Source: Rhinopithecus roxellana
Taxonomy: Eukaryota > Chordata > Mammalia > Primates > Cercopithecidae
Direction of reading: 5' to 3'
DNA: 64,000 nt
NCBI RefSeq assembly: GCF_007565055.1
Contig: NC_044561.1
Span: forward strand, 33,661,872 to 33,725,871
Below are positions 22,606 to 35,170 of this stretch, piece by piece; position 1 is the first letter of the stretch; each line of letters opens with the position of its first letter. The notes under the pieces are model-generated. The model saw only the letters and a list, made by a program, of their open reading frames with translations, was not told the origin of the DNA and did not search any database. Made by a program: the position numbers and the translations under genes.

Positions 22606-23180
22606 CTAAAAATTTTTCAGTTTTTCTGAAAATATGTCTACTTCACTATCCTTTTTAAAGAAATATTTCTTGTTGGAAACAGTATTCTGATTTATTAGTT
22701 ATATTTTTTCAACCCTTTAAAGAAGACATTTCTGTGTTTTCTATCTTTCATTGTTTCCATTGAAAATCTAGACATCAACCTGTATTTTTGCTTTTGAGAA
22801 TAATGCATTATTTCCCTTTCGTTGCTTTTAAGATTTTTCTTTTTTTTAGTTTTTAGTAATTTTACTACGATGGAAATGTGCATAATTTATTTAAATTGGT
22901 TTGAAGTTTGTAAGTTTTTGAACCTGTGGCCCAAGGTCTGTAATCGGTTTTGAAAATTTTATATCATTACTTTTTAAAATATAATTTTTGCCCCATTCTC
23001 ATGTTCTTCTCTTGTGGTGACTCCAATGACATGTATGTTATAACTTTTCATTTTAACTCACATTTTTGTTATACGCTTTTCTAAGCATTTTTTTTTAATT
23101 ATAGGAATACTATTTGGTAATTTTTAAAATATATTCCAATTCTATAGTTATAGCCTCCATTTTGTCATTTTTTTTATATT

Positions 23181-23653
23181 GGTAATATATTTTTAAATTT
23201 TATGACTGCTAATTTCTATAGCTGAATTTACATGCTCTCTTTTTTACTGTCTATTCTGATTTCCACATTTTCTTTCACTTCCTTCTTCAAAATTAGCAAT
23301 ATACCTAACAAAGAAAGACTTAGATACAAAAGATTTTAGGCCAAAAGAAAAGACATGTAATTATAAAAAAGGTTTGCAAGAAAGTCTGTTTCAGAAAGAC
23401 TGGCTTACCATTAGACAACAAACAAACAAAATCCACAAAATGTATTTGAAGAAACTGAGGAATAAGAGAAACTAAATAGAAAATCAACAAAGTCACTAAG
23501 TTTATAAATTAATCTTTGCATTGTTAAACCAAGCAATATTCTCTCATGGTTATAATATGCACAACGGATGTATCTTTAGATATCACCACTGCAAAATGCA
23601 CAGATAAAGTTTATTTCTGTTAGGGAGTCAGCAACTTACAAGTAAGGTCCAAG
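23181..23653. other. Unassigned AT-rich stretch
   Basis: Possibly a continuation of L1M-type sequence, but too diverged to support. Confidence 0.3.
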
Positions 23654-24150
23654 TGTATTATTCTGAGTTCTCCAAAGAAACAGGACTCTTATTACAGGCA
23701 AGTAGGTAGATAGTCACCAGAAAGAATTGGCTTACAATCTTATAGAGGCTGAGAAGTCCAAGATCTGCAGTTGGAAAGCTGGAGGCCTAAGAGAGCAAAT
23801 GTTGTGGATCTAGACTGAGTCTGAAGTCCTGAGAACCAAGAGAAATTATAGTGAAAGTTTCAAACCAAGTCTGAGTTTGAGTCCAACTCCTAAGGCAGAA
23901 GAAGACTGATGTCACAGCTAAAGAATATCAGAGAAAAAGAATTCTTTCTTATTCAGCCTTTTACCCTCTTCAGACCATCAATGGATTGAATGAGGCCCAC
24001 CTACACTGGGAAGGGCCATCTACTCTAATCAGTCTACCTATTCAACTATTAATCTTATCCAGAAATGCCTGCACAGACTCATCCAGAAATAGTGTTTGAC
24101 CAAATACCTGGGAACCCCAATCAAATTGATGCCTTAAATTAACAATCCCA
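23654..24150 (+). mobile_element. MLT2-type LTR (ERVL)
   Basis: TGTATTATTCTGAGTTCTCC opens the LTR. GAATTGGCTTACAATC, GCTGAGAAGTCCAAGATCTG, GAATGAGGCCCACCTAC and GACCAAATACCTGGG follow in the family order. Flanks CCAAG (23649-23653) and CCAAC (24151-24155) are a 4-of-5 target duplication, so it is a solo LTR with an imperfect duplication. Confidence 0.85.
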
Positions 24151-24204
24151 CCAACATATCATTCATTTTAGAGGAACTGGAGCTGGAAAGCACAACCCTT
24201 TATA

Positions 24205-24250
24205 TTAGGTTTGTGCAAAAGTAATTGCAATTTTTGCATTAAAAGTAATG
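24205..24250 (+). mobile_element. Half of a MADE1 (mariner-derived MITE)
   Basis: TTAGGTTTGTGCAAAAGTAA followed by TTGCAATTTTTGCATTAAAAGTAATG is the left half of the ~80-bp MADE1 palindrome. The right half is missing, so no hairpin forms. Members of the miR-548 family arise from complete MADE1 copies; this one lacks the needed partner arm. Confidence 0.85.
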
Positions 24251-25254
24251 TAATATTTGTTTGCTTTGTCTTATTTTGCTTTGTTTTTGTCTCAGGATGC
24301 AAAGTTGTTTTTTCTGACTAGAATGTGATGAACACACTTTCTTATAACTCATTCTGAGGGAACACCAAGTTGTGAATTTTTCTTTCACACACCATTTATA
24401 AGATCATATCTGCCCCTGCAGTGGAGCTTTACTGAGCTAACTGGCCCATTTACAGTAGATGAGAATCTTTGACCATGATACCATTAACACTCTCCTTTAT
24501 TAGTTTAAGGGTCGTAGAGCGTCCAGACTCAACATTATATCAATTACTACTATTTCTATTCTGCTACCAAGTGTTCATGTCACCTTAAGGAGTATCTGTG
24601 TTTCTCTGCAAAACAAACTCTAAAAATGTGGTTTCCAAGGTCTAATTAGCAATGTATTTTTTTAAAGCAACAAAATGATAGTGGTGCATCATGCCAAACT
24701 TATCTTTTTTAAACATTGAAAATGGTGAAATAGTCAAATAAATTATCTTATATAAATTACCTGTCCCAAAATGAAAAATATTTTCTATATTCTCACATAT
24801 CTATATTGAGACTTTAGAATATGACTCTTCTATTGAAATTAAGAAAATGTTCACACTTCTTAATGAGGGCTCTTTATCTCTTGAAAAAAAAATTATCTAA
24901 GTTGTTTCTCAAAAATACATTTGGAAGACTAAAATGTCCTATGATGAAATCACAAGAAAATTTGCACATTAAAAGTGACAGCTCCTATGTAAAACCCTTC
25001 TACAGGAATTCCAAAGTCTCTACGAAAATGTTTGGCATTTCTGTAAAACCCTAGTAGATATTTTTGGTATAACATAACATTACCTCAAGGAATTCCAAAG
25101 GCTGTCCCTCCCTGCATCTGTTAGCAAAGTTCCTGTTAAAAAAGGGTCATGAAATGTGGCTCTGAAAGCTCCAGCACTTTCAATCAAGACTGATGATGTA
25201 AAGTAGTCATATAATATTACAGTTCTGTCTCCACAAAGGAACTAAGAGGGTGTT
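24251..25254. other. No recognised feature
   Basis: AT-rich DNA; the frame at 24821-25054 shows no family likeness. Confidence 0.35.
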
Positions 25255-25362
25255 ATTTCAATGTCCTTAATTTCCAGATGAAGAAACAGATTTAGCCTAG
25301 AGAAGAAATGTGCTATGTTCACATAACTACGAAGCAGCAGAACTGGTCCCAAAAGAATGCTA
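25255..25362 (-). mobile_element. MIR fragment (probable)
   Basis: CCAGATGAAGAAACAGATTT and ATAACTACGAAGCAGCAGAA fit the minus-strand MIR core. Heavily diverged. Confidence 0.5.
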
Positions 25363-25627
25363 TTCAAAGAGCTTTAAAACTTTCCCACAAACAACACTTA
25401 AAACAGAAAAAAATTACACACTGAGGATCTAGAGATGTAAATGACAGTGTTCACAGAAGCAGGAAATTTCTTGGACATGTTTAGAAGAGTGTAAAGTTTG
25501 AAACCTATCTAAAATATATCTATATCTCTTTTAATGTAAAAATGATGTTTTGTAGTACTTGCAAATAAAAAGGAAATTCAAAACAAAATTAATGAGAACT
25601 AATGCAATACGATAGGCACAGAGTGCA

Positions 25628-25646
25628 GAGAGAGAGAGAGAGAGAT

Positions 25647-25710
<64 letters not shown>
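25628..25710 (+). repeat. (GA)n then (GATA)n microsatellite
   Basis: About nine GA units pass into about sixteen GATA units. The tract joins the partial Alu at 25711 with no spacer. Length polymorphism is likely. Confidence 0.97.
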
Positions 25711-25873
25711 CTACAGACGCATGCCACCACACCTGGCTATTTTTTGTATTTTTAGTAGAGACGGGGTTTCACCATGTTGACCAGGCTTGTCTTGAACTCC
25801 TGACCTCAAGTGATCTGCCTGCCTCAGCCTCCCGTGGTGCTGGGATTACAGGCATGAGCCACCATGCCTGGCC
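25711..25873 (-). mobile_element. Partial Alu (left monomer plus start of right) fused to (GATA)n
   Basis: The copy starts abruptly at CTACAGACGCATGCCACC, in the right monomer, and runs to CATGCCTGGCC at the true 5' end. Its 3' part and A tail are missing and replaced by the GATA tract. Confidence 0.93.
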
Positions 25874-28349
25874 TGTATTTTTTCACCCTTGGTAGATTAA
25901 TATACTCTCTAGAAGATGCATGTATCTGAGTTTTAGAAGCAAAGAATTACAGTAATCTGGGTCCTATATCCTTGACTGGATCAAGTGGGAATGTGTGTCT
26001 GTTTGGGGGTGGTCGAATTTTAAGAAGCCTAGGAAAGAGGATAAACAATGCCAGATTTCAAAATAGGCATGGGCGAATGTGAAATACCATGAATTTTTAT
26101 TAAATTCTATTCCAAGAAAAATAACTATTTCATTAATAAACCGAGGCATTTGGCACATTTTCTCATAACACAAGCACCAAAGTATAAGTCAGAGAGGAAT
26201 GGAAATCTTCAGCAAAACTCTTGGTGATCTTGGTATTCAGTCCTCTCGCTGCATCTCCGCACCTAACCCTTCAGGGTCTGAAGCCCACATTCTAATTTTT
26301 GTCTTCTGCTTTACAAAACCCAAAGCTTTGAAGAGACATTAAAGTTGTTCTCGTAGTTTTCTTGGTTACAAATGATCTTTGCTCTCTCTTTCCTTCTTTA
26401 AAAATTCCTCTTGTTTCTGTAAATTTCAAGTAGATATTAGAAAGAAAGCAATCTGATTAAATAAATTCAAATAAAGGATATATGGCTGATAATCTCATTA
26501 AACTGTCCCAGGATTAGATTTTATTTGAAAGGAGGGGTTATTCCTAACTTAAGTGAATTGGTAATTAGCACAGAATCTGGAACTTCAAGCATGGTGGTGG
26601 TGAAAGGAGTGGGGAATTATATATTGGCGCTTGCTGTCACTATACTCAGCCAGCTATTTTGAGTTGTCATCACCTATTGCCTTTGAGACTATCCCCCTTG
26701 ATGCTAGTTTTCAAAACAGGGTAAGAGCAAAGCCAGGTCGCAGGACAGGTTCAGTTTTCCTTTGGAAGGTCTTTTTATTTCCTTGTGAGATTTGCCCCTG
26801 TATAGTCACCATGCTTGTGCATCAGGGTTGTTGGCTTCATTACCCTGCACACGCTTCGTGTGCAATTATGTTTCCCAATCCCTTTCAGCCTGGTGTGCTC
26901 ATGCCTCAGAAAATCAAAGTCCATGTCATCTGAAGAAGAGAATTCTGAACAGGTTGTCTTCATGCAGTAGTCTGGTTTGCCTCCAGTTTGTTCAGGCAGA
27001 ATTATGACATTGTGCATGGTTTGACGGTTTATAGCTTTTCAATTGCTTACAAGAGATGATAGCAATTAAGTCTGTTTGCAAGAGGGCGACAGCTGAGAGG
27101 CTTCACTTGATATGGTATAGATTTTTCCAAAGGAGAAATTATTAACGGAAATTGCTGATTTAAGTCTCCATGCATTCCTTGAGAAGTTAAGTAATTTTAC
27201 CTGCTAACTGGCCAATATGGATATTGATAATTAAAAGCATGCATTTCACAAAATATTAATTGCCAATTTGAAAACTGTTGGAGTGTTGACCTATCCTCAC
27301 AGTATTTCCACTCTTCGGGTATCCTGAAGAAATTAAGAAGAAATATTGGCTAATACTAATCCTTGCTGTAAAGAGCAACTTTTGTAGGTGATTCTGCCAA
27401 GAATCTATTGTTTTAAGCAATTCACAAAGAAGGCCAGATTGGTGTGCATTCTTCTTACTTCAATATTTCTGGTTCAAATTATTCCTTGCAACAATCAGTT
27501 CTGTCAGAAGAGTGGGTGTACATTATACTGGTATTTAGATGGTGGGAGTAGAAGGCTGTTTCCAATTCCAAGCTATATTGAGGAGTAATTATCTGCAATG
27601 GAATAGATCTGTTCAGAGATAAAGCCAATGACTTAACCCTTTAAAATGCTTTTCATCAGCAAGAATGTTTTATTTTAAATGTGGTTCATCACGAATCTCT
27701 TGTATGCATCATGTGTTTGTGTGTGTGTATGCATACATGTATGTGTTTCATTTCCCAACCCCTAACTGTAAAGACATATTGAAGGTTACATTTTAAATAA
27801 ATATTTTTATATGTGTAAGAATGCGTAGTTATGTTTGTAATTCTAGACACTCATGGACAGAAAGATTTTATGCTACAATTTAAGGGAAAGCCTTTTTCAC
27901 TCTGTATTCATATAATGGTGAATATTTTAACAATCTTTATGATTCACTTTTCTCTGCAAGAGAAACGTAATGACCTACTAACATCCCTGCATTGTCATAA
28001 AAGTTTTATCTCAAAGAAGTTTAGATTTCACCCAGTTAGTACATATATGAAATAATACAGGTTTCTTTTAGGCTTAATGTTGTAATACTGTTGTTTTCTT
28101 ATGTAGAAACTATTACATAAAGCCAGGTTTTCTGTCATTCTTTTGGAATTCAACTTCATAAAAATCCAGAGATGCTCAAACAACTACTTTTTCTGAGTTA
28201 AATATTTCATCACTTTAATCTTGGCATTTTCTTTGCTGAAAATTCAGATAAAGTGAACAACCAAGCATTATGAGAACTGTAACTGGGTCCACCTAAAATT
28301 CTTATTGTTGCTGAATTAGAGTTAAAATAAAGGTGTTTGTCATATAAGG
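25874..28349. other. Unassigned; no strong repeat signal
   Basis: A long stretch with few repeats. Segment 26580-27100 is locally less AT-rich and has a 100-codon frame (26631-26933) with no recognised domain. A TG/TA patch lies at 27715-27750. Confidence 0.35.
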
Positions 28350-28369
28350 AGTGTGTGTGTGTGTGTGTT
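28350..28369 (+). repeat. (GT)n microsatellite, short
   Basis: About nine GT units. Confidence 0.85.
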
Positions 28370-28858
28370 TCCTAGTACCTTTAGCAAACATCAAACCTAC
28401 TGAAATTTTGCATTTCAACATGGGCCATAATAAAAGTAAAATTAAAAATGTGTTAAGCCTCAATTTCCTAACAATTTTAGACTTACCCATTATACTCATA
28501 ATCAGATGACCTCACAGAAAGGATGTGAAGACATGATGAATGTTGAAGTATAATATAGGCTGAACTTATTCAATTTATTAATAGCGAATCTAATTCTGGG
28601 AATAATAACAGCTAATTAAACAGAATTATTACTAATTGAATCTTTGTCATGTTTTATGAACATTTGTTTTTAATCCTCAAATAAAGAAAAGATAAAGTGT
28701 AATTTTAGTCTTTTCTTCATTAAAATGATAAGGAACGTGAACATCAAAATGTCCATACAATTTGTCTAAGATATTACAGATACTAAGCAAGAAAGGGAGT
28801 ATTCCAGTCATGTCTCTCACCACCACAACATCAGATTTTGCATTCATAAAAATAACGT

Positions 28859-29176
28859 GGTTTTTTGTTGTTGTTTTGTTTTGTTTTTGTCTTTGAGACG
28901 GAGTCTCACTCTGTCGCTCAGGCCGGAGTACAGTGGCATGATCTCAGCTCACTGCAAGCTCTGCCTCCCAGGTTCAAGCTATTCTCCTGCCTCAGCCTCC
29001 TGAGTAGCTGGGATTACAGGAGGGTGCCACCACATCTGGCTAATTTTTTTGTATTTTCAGCACAGAAGGGGTTTCACCGTGTTAGCCAGGATGGTCTCAA
29101 TCTCCTGACCTCTTGATCCACCTGCCTTGGCCTCCCAAAGTGCTGGGATTATAGGCATGAGTCACTGTGCCTGGCC
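28859..29176 (-). mobile_element. Alu, full length, with 11-bp target duplication
   Basis: A complete minus-strand Alu with a T/G-rich tail complement (TTGTTGTTGTTTTG) and both monomers. AAAAATAACGT (28848-28858) and AAAAATAATGT (29177-29187) are the duplicated target. The AGCACAGAAGGGG segment departs from the usual TAGAGACGGGG. Confidence 0.95.
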
Positions 29177-29536
29177 AAAAATAATGTTTTTTTTTCTCAA
29201 TGAATTTTTAGAAAGTCATGGATAAAATTCCAGAAATATAGAATATATATACACATGTAAAATATGTAACTATATATTAATTACCTAAATAAAAGAAGTG
29301 GGTATAAAAAAAAGAGAGCAGAGATCCTAAGGAGAAAAACCAGGTAAGGACTAGGGATTGGAGAGCCTGGCTTGGGGTGGAGGCCTTCCATTTGGAACAG
29401 AGTGAACTAGAGAGTCCTCATGGAGAAAGTGTTGTGTTAAGTCCTGGTGACAGTGTGGGGTGGGGGTTGAGAGTAGGTAAGAAGATATTTGTAGGGCAGG
29501 AAACCGTCAATACAAAAAACAGTTGGGATGGGGAAG

Positions 29537-29985
29537 AAGGCCAGACATTTATAGACCTTTGTAAGTCACTGCTGAATTTTGTCTTTATTCTAATGAGATG
29601 GGACGCCACGAGGAGGATTTGAAAAGAAGAACTACATGATGTAGCTTATATCTTCACAGTATCACTTAACAACTCTGCTGCAAATAGGCAAGGAGTTCTG
29701 GGTCAGAAGCAGTTATTCGGCTAATGCAATTGTCTAGTTGAGAGATATCAGCGGCTTGGATTATGGTAGAAGCAGTAAACATAGGGAGAAGATTATTTTG
29801 GTTAGTTTGAAGATAGAACTGACAATACTTCAAAGTAGATTGTGTCTGGGATATGAAAAAAAGAGAAGAGTCAAATAGCCATGTTCAGGTGGGAGATGGT
29901 GCCTAGGTGGAGGGTTTGGTGCTACGCAGGTGCTCCATGGAGTGGACGTTTGAGGAAGTTATTTTCTAATTGCTTCCCTTTACTC
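29537..29985 (+). repeat. Old mammalian repeat, family not assigned (copy A)
   Basis: TTTTGTCTTTATTCTAATGA, GATGGGACGCCACGAGGAGG, CTAATGCAATTGTCTAG and GGATATGAAAAAAAGAG follow a phrase order that I know from a common mammalian repeat, also seen at 60330-60680. I do not name it. Confidence 0.5.
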
Positions 29986-30544
29986 AGAGAAATACAAGAT
30001 GAGATCATCAGCTCAGTATGCAGATAGGTTAAAAAACGTTAAAAGTTAGTGGAGAAAAAAACTAAACATATAAACTGATCACCTAGGAGAGTGGATGAAT
30101 AAATGAACTGGGGTAATACAGTATAATTATTTGACAGCAAAAAGTTAGAGATCACAAATTTGACATGAGCTCTGACAGCATAGTATTCTATTAATTCTAG
30201 CCACACTGAGATGCAGATGCAGGTGTAAAACATTTGCAGAGTTTAATTTAACCAGACATGGGGTTTGGGGCATAGCATTGACTATGGGGAAGAGGGACAA
30301 GGCAGTGGTGAAGTTCAGTTGACCATGTAAATGAATTTGAAATGGGTCCACTGGTACAGAGACTTTCTCCTGCCTCTTCCACCTCTCAGATACCAAGACC
30401 AACTCTTCCTCACCCTCCTGAGCTTACTTAACCTAATGACAATAAGGATAAAGACCTAGATGATGATCCACTTCTACTTAATGAATAGTAAGTATATTTT
30501 CCCTTTTTCATTATTTTCTTAATGACATTTTCTCTTCTCTAGCT

Positions 30545-30728
30545 TAAGAATACATTATACAATACAAATAACACAAAAAATACATGTTGACTGTGTTAAT
30601 AGTAGGGCTTCCCGTCAACAGTAGGCTATTAGTAGTTCAGTTTTGGAGGAGTGAAGAGTTATACATGAATTTTCGACTGCACAAGAAGTCTGCACTCTTA
30701 TCCCCCACATTGTTTAAGGGTCAACTGT
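30545..30728 (+). mobile_element. Tigger1 3' end
   Basis: CCGTCAACAGTAGGCTATTA, GAAGAGTTATACATG, ATTTTCGACTGCAC and the terminal TTTAAGGGTCAACTG reproduce the right end of Tigger1. The 5' part is absent. The frame at 30584-30817 overlaps it and is not a gene. Confidence 0.85.
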
Positions 30729-32727
30729 CTATACAAGGTTCTGCTTATAACGATTGTCTACAGAATTTTGGCCGAATAAGAAGGGAAGTGAGAGCATTAG
30801 GTAGAGTAACCACATGATTTATTATCTAACCTAGAGCACTGTTAGTTATTATGCTGAGCCAACAGGTTTAAACCAAAACTCTCCTGGGAAAACCAGAACA
30901 TATGATCACTCTAACATTAGGGGTCATGGGGCAATGAAAAGGCAGTGGGATGAACAGCTTGTGAGTCTATGTGGGGATCAAAAGATTGCTGAAGTCAGGC
31001 TACTAGAAAGAAATGAGTTAGCATGGTAGTAAGTAAGGGTCAGAAGGAGACACAATTGAAATTGAGAGTGTAGAAGGTTTTCAGCTGCTATTAACCTAAC
31101 TATGAGTATATGAGTAAGTGACTGAGGTAGGTGGAGATTAAGATAACTCCAAAGGAAGTAAAACATGAAGAGGCCCATGGAAGGAAAGGTTTACACAGAT
31201 ATTCACAAAAATTATTAGAGGAATACTTTGGTGCATGTGACATTCACCTGGGGGCTAATGTCATCAGGGAATAAAGGGGTTTGTTTTGAGATCAGTGGGC
31301 ACTTGCACAAGAAAGGAGAGAGAACGGTTTAGTCTGAAGACTTGAGATTTAAAGGGGGAAAAGGGTGGATTTTAGGAAGGAGGAAGTAAGAATTGTTTCA
31401 GAACTTCAAAGAGAGGCACAAAGCACACTTACTCCATTTCCAGCCCCTGATACCACGCTTGCTGGTGAGATACAGCTACTACATGACACCCCGAGACAAG
31501 CTGTATAATCAGCGGCAAGCCAGGGCAAGAAGGAGAATGAAACCTTCTTCGGAAAGATAAAGTATAAGCATTTTGACTGTGTCATCAAAACCATAGAAGG
31601 GATTAAAATGATGCTGAGTGGAAGGGATATGAGCAGGGAGTGGGAGATGCAATCAGAAAAGTAACCCCATACTCTACAGGGAGATGAGAAATAAACGTAC
31701 GAGATGACTGACATTCCAGCAATAAAGCGCATGATGAAATTGGTCCTTTTAGTCACAAGGCAAATAATGATGGACAGAGCTGCGAAGGATAGCAGCTGGG
31801 CAGTCCTCTCCAAAAGGCTTGAAGGCCCTCTTTTTTTTCTCTTATATGGCCCCTCCACCAACAGGAAGTAATCTCCAAGAGGGACACATTCTTTCCGGTC
31901 TTAATCACATCAGAATTCCTAGCACCTAAAACAATGCTGGAGAACAGTAAAAGAAGGACAGATGATGTCAGAGAAGGACATTCCTGTTGAGAAAGATAGT
32001 AATTGTAAATCTAAGTGAAAGCCATATGCCAAGGAAGAGAGAAACGAAACAGAACAGAGGATACCAGAAAGAGAGTACATCACTATCCCAAACAAGGGTT
32101 AGACAGGCTGAGACATAAGACTTGAAGCTTCTGGCTATCACCTGATGAGTCAGAACATATCAGATTGAGGAAAATAAAATCTCAAGCGGCCCCTCTAAGG
32201 AGAGGAGCTTTCTGCATCAGTTCTAGCTTTTTGAATTCCGTAAGGGTCATTTCCACATGTCTGATTATTTGCTGGTGAGTGATAGAAAGTGAATTTGAAT
32301 CATTGCTTGTGGAGGTCTTAGTCCTTTCAGCAAAGAACTTGATTGTTTTCTGAATGTGACAGAGATTATCTACTAGGCCATGGCCTTCTGCAACATTCCC
32401 CAGACCTCTTGGAAGTTAAATGTCAGGACTGTGTCTCGTTCTGATCAATGGACTTGCAGTAGATGTTCTGTGTGTGGAAGTGTTGTGTGTACCTTCTGGA
32501 ACAAGTCAGTTTAAAGCTTGTGTGCCTCCTCTTTCTCTTCTCCTGATGGTAGTGAATTTACAAGCCGAGTGTAGCTACTAGCAGAGAGTCACCAGGCACC
32601 ATGCAATTGAGAAATAAACTGTTGATATGTTATGACTCTGACAGGCTGGGCATGTTTGTTATCACAGCGTATCCTGACTATTGTGAATAATGCACAACAC
32701 AGAATAATGAGAGTGGATATAGGAAAT
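30729..32727. other. Unassigned; possible L2-like tail near 31905-31950
   Basis: AATTCCTAGCACCTAAAACA near 31912 resembles an L2 3' region. A 151-codon minus frame (31406-31861) lies here; it matches no family I know. Confidence 0.3.
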
Positions 32728-33035
32728 ATTTTTTTAAACTTCCAGGATACATGCACAGGACGTACAGGTTTGTGTACAGGTAAACACGTGCCATGGAGGT
32801 TTGTGGCACCTATCAACCCACATCGCCTAGGTATTAAGCCCCGCATGCATTAGCTGTTCATCTCAATGCTCTCCCTCCCGCCGCCCCCTGACAGGCCCAG
32901 GGGTGTGTTGTTCTCCTCCCCTGTGTCTATGCGTTCTCAGTGTTCAGCTCTCACTTATAAGTCAGAGTGTGCGGTTGGTTTCCTGTTCCTGTATTAGTCT
33001 GCTGAGAGTAATGGCTTCCAGCTTAAGGAAGATTC
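32728..33035 (-). mobile_element. L1 3' end (L1P-type), minus strand
   Basis: Reversed 3'UTR order is clear: GGATACATGCACAGGACG, GTAAACACGTGCCATGG, CTCCCTCCCGCCGCCCCCTG, TCTCAGTGTTCAGCTC and TAATGGCTTCCAGC. It is 5'-truncated, with no long poly-T at the left edge. Confidence 0.9.
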
Positions 33036-35122
33036 TCACTTGCTTTTTTTGCATTTACTTTCTAAGTATCATTGGGTTTAACTGTCTGGTACAAAGGAAA
33101 TAATAAACAGTTTCACTGGGGTTTAGAATTCCAAATGTATTATAATATCTTTAAGTTTATTTTGCATTATACAGGTGATATCGTGATGTCACAAAATTAA
33201 AAAAAATACAGAAATTTTACCTGTAATCTCACTCTCCTAACCACTGCAATGACTACTATCAAATATATACATGTACTTCTAATGTTTGTTAACATTATTA
33301 CAACAAGAACAATTTTTATTTTTTCCAACTTAACACTATATCCATAGTCTTACAAAATATTTATAAATTTTCTTTTAATGACACATATTTTGATTAAGTA
33401 AATAGCCTTTGATTTAATTAACTACTCCCCTATTTAGCAAATATTGAATTATTATATACAAGAAAAGAACAGTTTTGGAAATAGCTTTCTTCTCTTGTTC
33501 TTATTTTCCCTCATGCTGTCCCTTGGGATAAATTGCAAGAAAAAATAATCAGTGTTCTCTCCGAATGAATCGTTTTTCTTCACATGAGCATATCAATTTC
33601 ATCCAAACCTTCCTTAATTGCTATATTGTAATTTAAACTTCTTTATTTTAATGGAGGTAAATGGCACTTTATTATGTAAAGTTAGCACCTATATTTAAAG
33701 AAGAAATTTCAACCTTAGGTAGTTTTTCATAATTTTTACCAGTTTGTATATTAGAGTACAATTCATTACAATAATAGGTTGAGAATTTATATCATGTCAG
33801 ATGATGTCTTTACCTAAAATTAAATGTTATTTAAAATTTTCCATTATGTTTCAAGTCAAACATTTTCTGGAAGAACACATCTCTGATTTTATAATAATGG
33901 CCCTTGGAAAAATAACCCAGAAAAGCATTACATGTTGTTATATATGTGCATTTTATATATGTATAACATATGTTTATGTTATATATGCATATGCTCTTCA
34001 GTGATTAAAAGAATCTACTGTGTTTTATTTTGTATTGTATTTTAAAGAATTTTTAGAGCTATTAAACTAAAAACAAATAAGAAATGTTTAAATGTGGGCA
34101 ACATTTATTTAAATATTAAATATAATGCTATTAAAAACAACATTTACATATACATATATTAAACTATCCATTTAACATACATCACTGCATAATAAATTAT
34201 TTTTAATTTAAAAACTCTACCAGAACTTAATAGTTTACTTATTTTAGCATATTCAAAGCTATTTTGACTAAAATGCTAACTCAATGAGAAGGCAAATATT
34301 TGAATGACTAATAACAAACAGCAAAGGAAAAATTGGTTTGGTTACTTCTTTTTTTTTCATTTATTTAGACAAACATGATAAAAATAAAGTTCTGTCTGCA
34401 TAAATGTATAGTGATTAATTCATTTTTAGTTACTCTTCAAAATTACTGATTTTATATGTCTGCACTTACTTGAGTGACAAATAACAAAGAAGAAACCTAA
34501 GTTGTTTAAATTAACAAAGCAAAATATAGTTCATAGATTTTTGTAAAGGAGAAAAAATAAGAGTTTCCAGCACAGAGCTGAAGTGACTAAATCTGCATCT
34601 TCTATGACTTCCCCTTTGATGTTGTTAACTCTTGATTTCACATGAACCATCTTTGTTCTATCTTTGTTATTTTCAAAGATCTTGCTAATAACTTAAGAAT
34701 TGTTCTGCCAGTATGTGGCTACAAAACTAGGGTAGTGGCCTAAATATCTATTTCAATAAAACTAAATGTGAAAATAGGTGATAACAAATACATATATCTT
34801 CCCAACATATTCCGAAATACAAACTCTCTGCCCTAAGTTGCTAGGTGGAAGGTCACTTGGAAGCGTTCACTAAATGAGTACTCACTTTTAAAAATATGTC
34901 TTTTATTACACTTTGAAGAGTAGAAGGATCAACTCAGATGCTGCCTCAGTGTGAATGTCAACAGGAATTGCCTGTGGCTAAGGCCTTCCTTCCCACAGAA
35001 GCCCCAAATGCTAGGGTCGCTGTCTCCATAGCAAGTTAACATGTCTCTAAAAATGTCCCCTTGCTTTGAATGGCCAACATGAAGTTTACAGAGTCAGAAT
35101 AGGATGTGGGAAAGCACCAGTA

Positions 35123-35124
<2 letters not shown>
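33036..35124. other. Very AT-rich; possible old LINE fragment at 33180-33455
   Basis: The first part carries phrases (CTATCAAATATATAC, TTCCAACTTAACACTATATC) that resemble an old LINE read in reverse. The rest has no recognised feature. Confidence 0.3.

Positions 35125-35165
<41 letters not shown>
35125..35165 (+). repeat. Poly-A tract, 41 bases
   Basis: An uninterrupted A41 with no identifiable retroelement body to its left. The length may also be affected by sequencing or assembly. Confidence 0.95.

Positions 35166-35170
<5 letters not shown>

Larger units (their letters stand above)
20640..23180 (-). mobile_element. Old L1M, minus strand, interrupted by other elements
   Basis: Plus-strand reading follows reversed L1M ORF2: a CCAGCAGCATATACTGAAA stretch (~20770), GTCAATACCACACAGTTTTA (~20910), then the AACGATCATATG..TTTTTCT segment (~21550). 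It resumes at 22606 with sequence like the upstream part (a GACTCCAATGACATGTATG stretch near 23020). Interruptions are an unrelated piece at about 21345-21450 and the Tigger nest at 21979-22605. Some internal L1 sequence is deleted near the first interruption. Confidence 0.7.

Noticed and set aside
25645..25710. Regular short repeats as a possible CRISPR-like array
   Set aside because: A plain GATA microsatellite with no spacers, in a eukaryotic window.
28865..29116. 83-codon frame starting in an Alu
   Set aside because: Antisense Alu reading frame; same reason.
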